A stretch of DNA of 11,689 nucleotides, from contig JAIRMD010000136.1 of assembly GCA_031258915.1 (NCBI GenBank), positions 1 through 11,689 on the forward strand. The letters run 5' to 3'. The DNA is from Prevotellaceae bacterium (lineage in GTDB: Bacteria > Bacteroidota > Bacteroidia > Bacteroidales > UBA932). The notes under the pieces are model-generated. The model made no database searches, was not told the DNA's origin, and was given only the letters and a program-made list of their open reading frames with translations. The position numbers were made by a program, and so were the translations under genes. Shown here in pieces: positions 1 to 5,316 of this stretch (positions within the stretch are counted from its first letter, which is position 1; each line of letters starts with the position of its first letter).

Positions 1-183
1 CCGGAGCGGTTTGGCATCTCGGAGGCCGCCGTGAAGAGGCAGGCGCGGGTGCTCAAAAGCGTGATAAAGCTCGACAAAAACTTCCACATCTACGTGCATG
101 GCCGGCGCGAGTACATTACACGCGGGTATGACGAAAAAACAGGCTTGCACTTTTACCAGCTGTTTTTTAGGGAGGAGGAGTAG
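1..183 (+). CDS. Nucleoid-associated protein, NdpA/YejK-like (3' end only)
   Basis: This is an open frame from base 1 to a TAG stop at 181-183, giving the last 60 residues of a protein whose start lies outside the window. The fragment contains AAVKRQARVLKSVIKLDKNF, then FHIYVHGRREYITRGYD, and ends in FYQLFFREEE. From memory this matches the C-terminus of the 37-kDa nucleoid-associated protein family (NA37, relatives of E. coli YejK/NdpA) as found in Bacteroidota, where a conserved 'KLDKNFHIYIHG' stretch precedes a YD-containing tail. Members bind the nucleoid, and their exact role is not well defined. The call rests on a short tail, so it is a family-level assignment. The gene points towards tRNA-Ser on the opposite strand, and no canonical terminator is visible directly after its stop. 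Confidence 0.7.
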   Translation, partial: PERFGISEAAVKRQARVLKSVIKLDKNFHIYVHGRREYITRGYDEKTGLHFYQLFFREEE

Positions 184-193
184 CGCAGTCGTG

Positions 194-329
194 GTCGGAA
201 GAAAAATCGGCACATAGCTACTCGCATACAATTTTTGCCATAAGGCATCCTGTTCTATACTGTTTCTTCCATTTCTATGAGCATCCTGCGCTTGACCGTT
301 TTAAATACAGTAATGATTTTTCTTCCGAC
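194..329. repeat. Perfect 15-bp inverted repeat, arms 106 bp apart
   Basis: GTCGGAAGAAAAATC at 194-208 is the exact reverse complement of GATTTTTCTTCCGAC at 315-329. The 106 bp between the arms hold no convincing ORF, and GCATCCTG occurs there twice (244-251 and 281-288 approximately). No target-site duplication is visible flanking the arms. The element could be a small non-autonomous transposon remnant (MITE-like), a long-range stem in a transcript such as the 3' UTR of the upstream gene, or a binding-site pair. The sequence alone does not decide between these. Confidence 0.7.
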
Positions 330-396
330 ATTCAACGAGTTAAACAACTGATTTAGCCCCTTGCAGGTGCAAACAATTGGCCATCAATGTTGATTG

Positions 397-484
397 CGGA
401 GAGAATGGGATTCGAACCCATGATACCCTTTTGGAGTATACACACTTTCCAGGCGTGCGCCATCGACCACTCGGCCATCTCTCC
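397..484 (-). tRNA. tRNA-Ser (anticodon GGA)
   Basis: Read on the minus strand, the gene folds as a class II tRNA of 88 nt. The acceptor stem is GGAGAGA (484-478) paired with TCTCTCC (404-398), with discriminator G at 397. The D arm is GCC/GGC. The anticodon stem CACGC/GTGTG encloses loop CTGGAAA, placing GGA at positions 34-36. A long variable arm (ATACTCC-AAAA-GGGTAT) is diagnostic of serine, and the T arm is ATGGG-TTCGAAT-CCCAT. CCA is not encoded: the next bases are CAA. It decodes UCC and UCU codons. A -7 promoter box lies about 45 bp upstream. Confidence 0.97.
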
Positions 485-488
485 TTAC

Positions 489-518
489 GCTGTGCTGTGC
501 TGTGCTGTGCTGTGCTGT
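489..518. repeat. Pentanucleotide tandem repeat (TGTGC)5
   Basis: Five perfect TGTGC units occupy 491-515, with partial units on both sides (GC at 489-490 and TGT at 516-518). On the minus strand the unit reads GCACA. The array ends only a few bases from the mature 5' end of tRNA-Ser at 484 and lies downstream of its predicted -7 box, so it should be transcribed as part of the pre-tRNA leader that RNase P removes. Confidence 0.9.
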
Positions 519-528
519 TGGAGCGAGG

Positions 529-536
529 CAAAGGTA
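529..536 (-). promoter_or_regulatory. Promoter -7 box for tRNA-Ser
   Basis: TACCTTTG on the minus strand is a full match to the Bacteroidota -7 consensus TAnnTTTG, within the decamer TTACCTTTGC. The usual -33 TTG is not present at the ideal 19-20 bp spacing: a T-rich stretch sits there instead. The predicted transcription start is near 521-523, about 37 nt before the mature tRNA. The box falls in the short gap after the tatD stop, so the tRNA probably has its own promoter. Confidence 0.65.
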
Positions 537-561
537 ATTTTTTTTTGGTAGATATAAAAAT

Positions 562-1362
562 TTACGCGCCATTAATTTTTGCCTGCACCGGCAGATTGAA
601 AAGCTGCACTGCGTTACCGGTGGTAGCCTCCGCCACCGCCGCCGCGCTCAGGCCTTTTACCTCAGCTATTTTCTGCGCTATCAGCGGCAGGTAGGCGCTC
701 TCGTTGCGCTTGCCGCGAAGGGGCGCAGGCGTGAGGTAGGGTGCGTCGGTTTCGAGCAGCAGGTCGCTCAGCGGGGCCTGGCGCACGACCTCGGGCAGCG
801 CAGAATTTTTGAAGGTTACCATACCCCCTATGCCCAGCTTATAGTCGCCCAGCCGTTTTACCTCGCGGTAGATTTCCGCAGAGCCGGAAAACGCATGGAA
901 CACCCCCCTCACGTTGGGCTTCGCGCGGCGCAGCACATCCAGAATTTCGGTAAACGAATCGCGGGCGTGAATCACCACCGGCAGGCTGTGCAGCTCGGCG
1001 AGGCGCAGCTGCCGCTCAAACGCAGCCAGCTGCTGCGCCACGTGCACCCTGCTCCAGTAGCAGTCAACGCCTATCTCGCCAAGGGCGACGAAGGTTCCGG
1101 GGGGATTCCTCTCCAGCTCGCCGCGCACAAAGTCCAGCTCGCGCTCCACATTCTCGGCGGTTATCGAGGTGGGATGCACGCCGACCATAGGCAGGCACGC
1201 CTGCGGAAACATGCCGGCTGCGCGCATCATGCCGGCAAAGGTTTTGCTATCGACGTTGGGCATGAGCAGCAGCGCAACGCCCGCCGCCTGCGCCCGCGCC
1301 ACAGCTTCGCTGCGGTCGGCATCGAACGCAGCGTCAAAAATATGGCAGTGGGTGTCTATCAA
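562..1362 (-). CDS. tatD: TatD family metal-dependent deoxyribonuclease
   Basis: This 266-aa protein has the length and motifs of the TatD family, metal-dependent hydrolases with a TIM-barrel fold. Several members are 3'-5' DNases linked to DNA repair or turnover. The likely metal ligands are visible in order: HCH (His5, His7), GEIGVD with Glu96, His132 in VVIHARD, His156 in FHAFSG, and Asp206 in LETDAPYL. The start appears to be TTG at 1360-1362: it gives the expected N-terminus MIDTHCH, and an in-frame TAA lies a few codons upstream with no ATG between. It sits 32 bp downstream of the lipoprotein gene in the same direction and may be co-transcribed with it. Cellular role beyond DNase or hydrolase activity is inferred from the family. 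Confidence 0.95.
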   Translation of the reverse strand: MIDTHCHIFDAAFDADRSEAVARAQAAGVALLLMPNVDSKTFAGMMRAAGMFPQACLPMVGVHPTSITAENVERELDFVRGELERNPPGTFVALGEIGVDCYWSRVHVAQQLAAFERQLRLAELHSLPVVIHARDSFTEILDVLRRAKPNVRGVFHAFSGSAEIYREVKRLGDYKLGIGGMVTFKNSALPEVVRQAPLSDLLLETDAPYLTPAPLRGKRNESAYLPLIAQKIAEVKGLSAAAVAEATTGNAVQLFNLPVQAKINGA

Positions 1363-1366
1363 CGCT

Positions 1367-1380
1367 AAGAATTAAGAATT
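1367..1380. repeat. Heptamer duplication (AAGAATT)2
   Basis: There are two perfect tandem copies of AAGAATT in the 32-bp gap between the lipoprotein gene and tatD. A related pair (AATTACG)2 occurs just upstream of the secreted-protein gene at 5032-5045. Confidence 0.7.
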
Positions 1381-1394
1381 GCAAAAGCAGGCCT

Positions 1395-2546
1395 TCATTG
1401 TTCCACCAGCTCCTTTACTTTTTTTGCCAGCTCATCGCCGTACAGGTCTCTTCCGGCAATTTTGCCCTGCCGGTCGATGAGGAAGTTCGCAGGGATGTTT
1501 TGCACGCGGTACTCCCGCGCTGTGATGCAGCCTTCGGCGGCGGGGCAGGTTACGCTTATCCACGGCAGCGCGTGCTCCTCAACGGCGCTTTTCCACTGCT
1601 CAACGTCGTCGTCCAGCGACACCTGAAAAACCTCAAACCCCTTTGCGTGGTACTTCCTGTACAGGGGCATCAGCTCGCGGTTGTCCATCAGGCAGAGCGG
1701 GTTGGCCGAAATCCAAAAGTCCAGCAGCGCTACCTTTCCCTTGAGCGCCGAGAGCCGGTGCACGTTTCCCTGAGCATCGGGCAGCTTCACCTCCGGCTTG
1801 TCCACCTCAGTGGCCTGCGCCATCAGCTCCTGCAGGGAGGCTTTCCGCGCCGCCTCCTCCAGCTCATCCAGCGTAACGAGCATCGCCTTCACGTAGCCCG
1901 ATTTTGGGTACCGCGGGCGAAGCGAGTCCGTCAGCATGCGGAGCAGAAAGCGGTCGTCGGGTGAGCCGAACAGCGGCAGCTCGCGCCCCAGCTTTTGGTA
2001 AAACGCCGTGATGCTGGCGGGCGAGGTGGGGTGCTTTACGATGAAGGTGGTGTTGTACCGCTTTTGCTGCAAAAAAATACGCGCCATGCCCCTGCGCACG
2101 GCCTCCACCTGCTGCTCGTCGCCGCTGCTGCTCGCCATGCGCAGCAGCGAGTCGAGCGCCATGCTGCTCTGCGCAGCGCTTTGCTGCAGCTCCAGCAGCA
2201 GCGACATATCCTCCGACCCGCTCGACCGGCACGAGGCTACTACGCCGGGAGCCTGCGCCGACAGCGCAATGCGATCGCCGGGGTGCACCAGCAGCGTGAT
2301 GCTCCCAAAGGTATCGACAACAAGCTGGTAGAAGCTGGCGGGCTCTACCTTGCCAATCTTAAAAGAAAACTTTTCCGACGCGCCCAGCCGAACAGAGTCG
2401 AGCACTACAGGCCGCCCCAGCGTCGCTTTTTTCAGCAGCGCCGTTGCGCCGTTTGCACCGACAATGTGCCCTTCTACCCTTGCCGATTGCCGACTACAGG
2501 CAACCGCAAGCGTGGCGGAAAGAAGAATAAGCGTTACTTTTTTCAT
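1395..2546 (-). CDS. Lipoprotein with thioredoxin-like (TlpA/AhpC-TSA) domain, first active-site Cys missing
   Basis: This 383-aa protein starts with a lipoprotein signal peptide (MKKVTLILLS, lipobox LAVAC, Cys17), so it is expected to be a membrane-anchored envelope protein. Residues about 22-100 (VEGHIVGA, VLDSVRL, LVHPGDRI) resemble the DUF4369 domain often fused to thioredoxins in Bacteroidota. A helical linker follows, and residues about 250-383 form a TlpA-like thioredoxin fold: LPDAQGNVHRLSALKGKVALLDFW, then ANPLC, and IPANFLIDRQGKIAGRDLYG with the cis-Pro at 352. Where active members have W-C-x-x-C, this one has A-N-P-L-C (Asn282, Cys285). The nucleophilic Cys is therefore absent and only the second is kept. 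Cys334 and Cys340 lie nearby. Classical thiol-disulfide exchange is doubtful. It lies 14 bp downstream of argD and probably shares its transcript. Confidence 0.85.
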   Translation of the reverse strand: MKKVTLILLSATLAVACSRQSARVEGHIVGANGATALLKKATLGRPVVLDSVRLGASEKFSFKIGKVEPASFYQLVVDTFGSITLLVHPGDRIALSAQAPGVVASCRSSGSEDMSLLLELQQSAAQSSMALDSLLRMASSSGDEQQVEAVRRGMARIFLQQKRYNTTFIVKHPTSPASITAFYQKLGRELPLFGSPDDRFLLRMLTDSLRPRYPKSGYVKAMLVTLDELEEAARKASLQELMAQATEVDKPEVKLPDAQGNVHRLSALKGKVALLDFWISANPLCLMDNRELMPLYRKYHAKGFEVFQVSLDDDVEQWKSAVEEHALPWISVTCPAAEGCITAREYRVQNIPANFLIDRQGKIAGRDLYGDELAKKVKELVEQ

Positions 2547-2560
2547 TGCTTCAGAAAAAT

Positions 2561-3688
2561 TTAATGGTTCATCGCTGCTTTCAGTGCGCTCATAAATTCA
2601 CCTGCTTGCTGCTCGCCAATGCACAGCGGGGGCAGCAGCCGGATAACGTGCGCTCCTGCAGCGCCGGTAAATATCTTATGCTCAAAGAGCAGCCTGCTGC
2701 GCAGCTCGCTCATGGGCTTTTCCATCTCCATGCCTACCATTAGCCCGCGCCCGCGCAGCTCTTTGATGCCCGGCACCTGCCGCAGCTCGCGCATCAGCAG
2801 CTCGCCCATAGCGGCCACGTTGTCCAAAATGCGCTCCTCCTCAAATACCTCAAGCACCGCTAAGGCAGCGGCGCAGGCAAGGTGGTTGCCGCCAAACGTG
2901 GAGCCTAACATGCTGTGCACCGCCTTAAACGCTGGCGAAATGAGCACTCCGCCAACGGGAAACCCGTTGCCCATGCCCTTGGCCGTTGTGATAAGATCCG
3001 GCTCAATGCCCGCCCACTGGTGGGCAAAAAACTTGCCGCTGCGCCCGTATCCGCTCTGTATTTCATCCAGAATGAGGCGAACTCCGTATCGGCTGCAAAG
3101 CGCCCGCAGCCGCTGCAGGAACGCATCGCCGGGCATGAGAATACCGCCAACGCCCTGTATTCCTTCTATGATAACGGCGCAGAACTCGCCCGTCTTGAGT
3201 TTTTTCTCCACCGCCTCAGCATCGCTGAGCGGGGCAAACTCTACGTTGGGGGTAACGTTGAACGGCGCAGCAATCCTGGGGTTGTCGGTGGCGGCCACAG
3301 CGCCCGACGTGCGCCCGTGAAAGGCTTTGCCAAACGCAAGCACCTTCTTTTTGTTCGTATCGAGCGAGGCAAGCTTGATGGCGTTTTCGTTGGCCTCAGC
3401 GCCGGAGTTGCACAGAAACAGCGAAAAGTGCGGGTAGCCCGAAGCAACTCCCAGCCGCTCTGCCAGCTGCTTTTGCAGCGGATTTTGCACGGCGTTGGAG
3501 TAAAACCCCAGCCGCCCGAGCTGCTCGGTGATGCGCTGCACGTAGCGCGGGTGCGTATGCCCAACGGAAATCACCGCGTGACCTCCGTAAAAGTCGAGGT
3601 AGCGCACGCCGTTTTTGTCGTACAGGTAGCAGCCCTCGCCGCGCACCGGCTCTATATCCCATAGCGGGTAAACATCAAAAGGAAGCAT
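2561..3688 (-). CDS. argD: Acetylornithine/succinylornithine aminotransferase (class III, PLP)
   Basis: This 375-aa protein is a class III PLP-dependent aminotransferase. Family features in order are YPLWDIEPVRGEG at the N-terminus, YGGHAVISVGHTHP (34-47), NSGAEAN (94-100), FHGRT (123-127), the cofactor-contacting Asp208 in LDEIQSGYGR, the Schiff-base lysine Lys237 in TTAKGMGNG, STFGGN (263-268) and RLLPPL near the C-terminus. The length and the GGHAV signature fit ArgD, which in arginine biosynthesis interconverts acyl-glutamate semialdehyde and acyl-ornithine. Bacteroidota are known for using N-succinyl rather than N-acetyl intermediates, and the sequence alone does not tell me which applies. 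Other arginine genes are not next to it here. The start is ATG at 3686-3688. An 11-bp tandem repeat array lies 29 bp upstream. Confidence 0.9.
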   Translation of the reverse strand: MLPFDVYPLWDIEPVRGEGCYLYDKNGVRYLDFYGGHAVISVGHTHPRYVQRITEQLGRLGFYSNAVQNPLQKQLAERLGVASGYPHFSLFLCNSGAEANENAIKLASLDTNKKKVLAFGKAFHGRTSGAVAATDNPRIAAPFNVTPNVEFAPLSDAEAVEKKLKTGEFCAVIIEGIQGVGGILMPGDAFLQRLRALCSRYGVRLILDEIQSGYGRSGKFFAHQWAGIEPDLITTAKGMGNGFPVGGVLISPAFKAVHSMLGSTFGGNHLACAAALAVLEVFEEERILDNVAAMGELLMRELRQVPGIKELRGRGLMVGMEMEKPMSELRSRLLFEHKIFTGAAGAHVIRLLPPLCIGEQQAGEFMSALKAAMNH

Positions 3689-3716
3689 GGTGTGAGTTAC
3701 TTGATTTGCATGTATA

Positions 3717-3771
3717 GTAGCATAACGGTAGCATAACGGTAATGTAACGTCAATGTAACGTCAATGTAACA
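3717..3771. repeat. Five tandem 11-bp units upstream of argD
   Basis: The units on the plus strand are GTAGCATAACG (3717-3727), the same again (3728-3738), GTAATGTAACG (3739-3749), TCAATGTAACG (3750-3760) and TCAATGTAACA (3761-3771). The first two are identical, the last two differ by one base, and the middle one is intermediate. The period is close to one DNA turn. The array lies 29 bp before the argD start codon, in the region where a promoter or operator is expected. I see no clear TAnnTTTG box nearby. Confidence 0.85.
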
Positions 3772-3856
3772 TTTTGCTCAAGGGTAGAGCTGAGATGTCG
3801 CACCGGCGTTGAGGATGCTGTCTCTTATGGCAATTTTGCAATTGAAAATAGTCGCC

Positions 3857-3874
3857 GCCTCAGCCTCAGCCTCA
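3857..3874. repeat. Hexamer repeat (GCCTCA)3 containing the stop codon of the secreted-protein gene
   Basis: There are three perfect GCCTCA copies. On the minus strand they read TGA GGC TGA GGC TGA GGC in the frame of the upstream gene, so the gene ends in three in-frame TGA stops spaced six bases apart, the first being the actual stop (3872-3874). Confidence 0.85.
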
Positions 3875-5029
3875 GTAGCTCGCATGGCGCTTTTCACCCA
3901 CCGCCACCTTCGTCGCCCACTTTTTGCCGTTCTTTCCTTCGAGCAGGAGGTGGTAGATGCCGGGAGCTTGGGGCATGGCAAGCCCCTGCCCATCGTAGAG
4001 AGGCGAGGCATCGCCGCCGATGAGGACGAGGCCACCCTGGCTGCTGAACAGGGAGTACTTCACGTAGCGCTCCTCTTCCTCTTCGCCATCGGCAAAGCCG
4101 CTCTGCCTGAGCTTGACGATGCCGCCGGAGGGGGCTGGGTTGGGGTAGATGGCTACGCGGCTTGACTTTGCGCCCGCGTTGCCCGCATTGCCGCCGCCAT
4201 CGTCGCTGGCGGAGGCGGAGGCGGAGTTTGCATCGGGGCAGGTTTTGAGGGTGGCGCCGTTGAGGAGGGTCAGCACGAGGTACATCGAGTCTTTTGCGGA
4301 GAACTTGTCGCTGAGGCTCGCGCCAGCGGTGTAGTAGAGCTGCTTCTCCTCGCCTATATCCCAAATGTCGCCATCGGGCTTGTGCCACCACGTGCACTCG
4401 CGGAACTCAAAGCCGGTGCGGTTGGTAGCCGGGTTGTTGTTCACCACGCGGAGGCGGCCGCTAAGGTGCTCGGTGATAACGTCAAACAGGCCAATGTTTT
4501 TGCTCAGCACGATGGCGTAGCGCCGCTGGCTACTGCCGCTTGCGGTGTTCCACAGCGTTACGGAGATTAGCGTGCGGGCGAGCGAATCCAGCGGTGCCCG
4601 AAACCGAAGCGTGCTGGCGTTTGTCCCGCCTACCATAGTTTCCTTCGTCCCGCCGGCCAGCAGCGCCACCGTTACGGTGTAGGTGCCGCGCACGCCGGAC
4701 GGAAGCTTGCAGCTAACCCAAACGCCTCCGCTCCTTCGGTGGCAGGGCAGCTCGTAGAAAATCGTGTCGGGGTAGGGAATACTATCGCGCTCCCAGTGCT
4801 TCAGGATGCTGTCGCGCTCGTCGGCAAGCGATAGCGATAGCAGCGATACGCCGTCCGGCGCAGAGCGGATGGCGTTGGCCTGCGTGAGGCTTGGGGTGAG
4901 CGCGGGGCTGCCCCACGCCCGGCTGCTGTCTGGTTCATTCGTCGGGCTGTTGATGTCAATCGTGCCGTCGGCAAAGGCGCCGGCGCTGCACATTGCCCAC
5001 AGGAGGGTGGATAGTAAAAAGCGTTTCAT
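3872..5029 (-). CDS. Secreted protein of unknown function with type IX secretion C-terminal sorting domain
   Basis: This 385-aa protein starts with a Sec signal peptide (MKRFLLSTLLWAMCSAGAFA, cleavage near Ala20). I do not recognise residues about 21-265. They are rich in Ser, Thr and aromatic residues with beta-like stretches (GTYTVTVALL, ARTLISVTLW) and several Cys (C96, C107, C212, C264). A low-complexity Ser-Ala-Asp-Gly linker (268-290) leads to a type IX secretion sorting domain: VAIYPNPAPSGG (292-303), VKYSLFSSQGG and the PGIYHLLL-GK-WATKVAV pattern near the end. Such domains send proteins across the outer membrane for surface anchoring or release. The ATG at 5027-5029 was chosen because it begins the signal peptide. 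The frame stays open upstream to 5188, but that extension looks non-coding. Function is unknown. Confidence 0.8.
   Translation of the reverse strand: MKRFLLSTLLWAMCSAGAFADGTIDINSPTNEPDSSRAWGSPALTPSLTQANAIRSAPDGVSLLSLSLADERDSILKHWERDSIPYPDTIFYELPCHRRSGGVWVSCKLPSGVRGTYTVTVALLAGGTKETMVGGTNASTLRFRAPLDSLARTLISVTLWNTASGSSQRRYAIVLSKNIGLFDVITEHLSGRLRVVNNNPATNRTGFEFRECTWWHKPDGDIWDIGEEKQLYYTAGASLSDKFSAKDSMYLVLTLLNGATLKTCPDANSASASASDDGGGNAGNAGAKSSRVAIYPNPAPSGGIVKLRQSGFADGEEEEERYVKYSLFSSQGGLVLIGGDASPLYDGQGLAMPQAPGIYHLLLEGKNGKKWATKVAVGEKRHASY
4208..4225. repeat. In-frame hexamer repeat (GGCGGA)3 coding Ser-Ala linker
   Basis: There are three perfect copies; on the minus strand TCCGCC repeated three times encodes SASASA in the linker before the type IX sorting domain. 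Unit slippage would add or remove Ser-Ala pairs without shifting the frame. Confidence 0.8.
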
Positions 5030-5031
5030 AG

Positions 5032-5045
5032 AATTACGAATTACG
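5032..5045. repeat. Heptamer duplication (AATTACG)2
   Basis: There are two perfect tandem copies of AATTACG directly upstream of the chosen start codon of the secreted-protein gene, in its presumed 5' untranslated region. It resembles the (AAGAATT)2 pair at 1367-1380. Confidence 0.65.
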
Positions 5046-5215
5046 CCGTGCAAAAGCATGGTCCGGCTATACGTGAATTGAGAAAAATAGCGGCCACTTT
5101 TATAAGATGGCGCGCACGCGCTTAGCGCTTCAAAATTTAGCGATTGGGCCTGCACCGAATTTTTGAATTTTTGAGAGCTGCTGCGCATTTGAATAGTTCC
5201 ATAAATAAATTTCGG

Positions 5216-5223
5216 TAAAGATA
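5216..5223 (-). promoter_or_regulatory. Possible -7 box for the secreted-protein gene
   Basis: TATCTTTA on the minus strand matches the Bacteroidota -7 consensus TAnnTTTG at all but the last base. Upstream of it on that strand are A-tracts of 9 (5260-5268) and 7 (5250-5256). No TTG lies at the usual spacing. If used, the mRNA would carry a leader of about 180 nt before the start at 5029. The rest of 5030-5316 holds only the heptamer pair and the hairpin at 5274-5292. Confidence 0.3.
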
Positions 5224-5273
5224 CGAAAAAGTTTTCGACGGGTAAAATGTTTTTTTATGTTTTTTTTTCAGGC

Positions 5274-5292
5274 GCTTCCCCTACGGGGAAGC
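5274..5292. other. Perfect 8-bp hairpin downstream of the ABC-F gene
   Basis: GCTTCCCC (5274-5281), loop TAC, GGGGAAGC (5285-5292) form a strong stem between the ABC-F stop (5317) and the next gene. In the ABC-F transcript the hairpin is followed by an A-rich, not U-rich, run (A9 beginning a few bases on), so it is not a standard intrinsic terminator in that direction. It may protect the mRNA 3' end, block read-through with a factor, or act on the opposite strand. Confidence 0.6.
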
Positions 5293-5316
5293 ATACCGGT
5301 AGATCCGTCTTTTTTC

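Noticed and set aside
377..694. Open frame running across tRNA-Ser
   Set aside because: It covers a well-folded tRNA and a simple repeat and ends inside tatD antisense; not a gene.
1995..2564. 189-codon open frame on the plus strand
   Set aside because: Antisense to the thioredoxin-like lipoprotein gene, low-complexity and arginine-rich; a shadow frame.
2915..3664. 249-codon open frame on the plus strand
   Set aside because: Antisense to argD, with no recognisable motifs; a shadow frame.
3717..3771. 11-bp repeats as a CRISPR array
   Set aside because: Units are directly adjacent with no spacers and are far too short; no cas genes are present.
3831..3844. CAATT-TTGC-AATTG hairpin as a terminator for the secreted-protein gene
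   Set aside because: The stem is only five AT-rich pairs and no U-tract follows in the sense direction.
5030..5188. 53-residue N-terminal extension of the secreted protein
   Set aside because: The extension precedes a clean signal peptide beginning at Met 5029 and has no protein-like character; signal peptides should be N-terminal.
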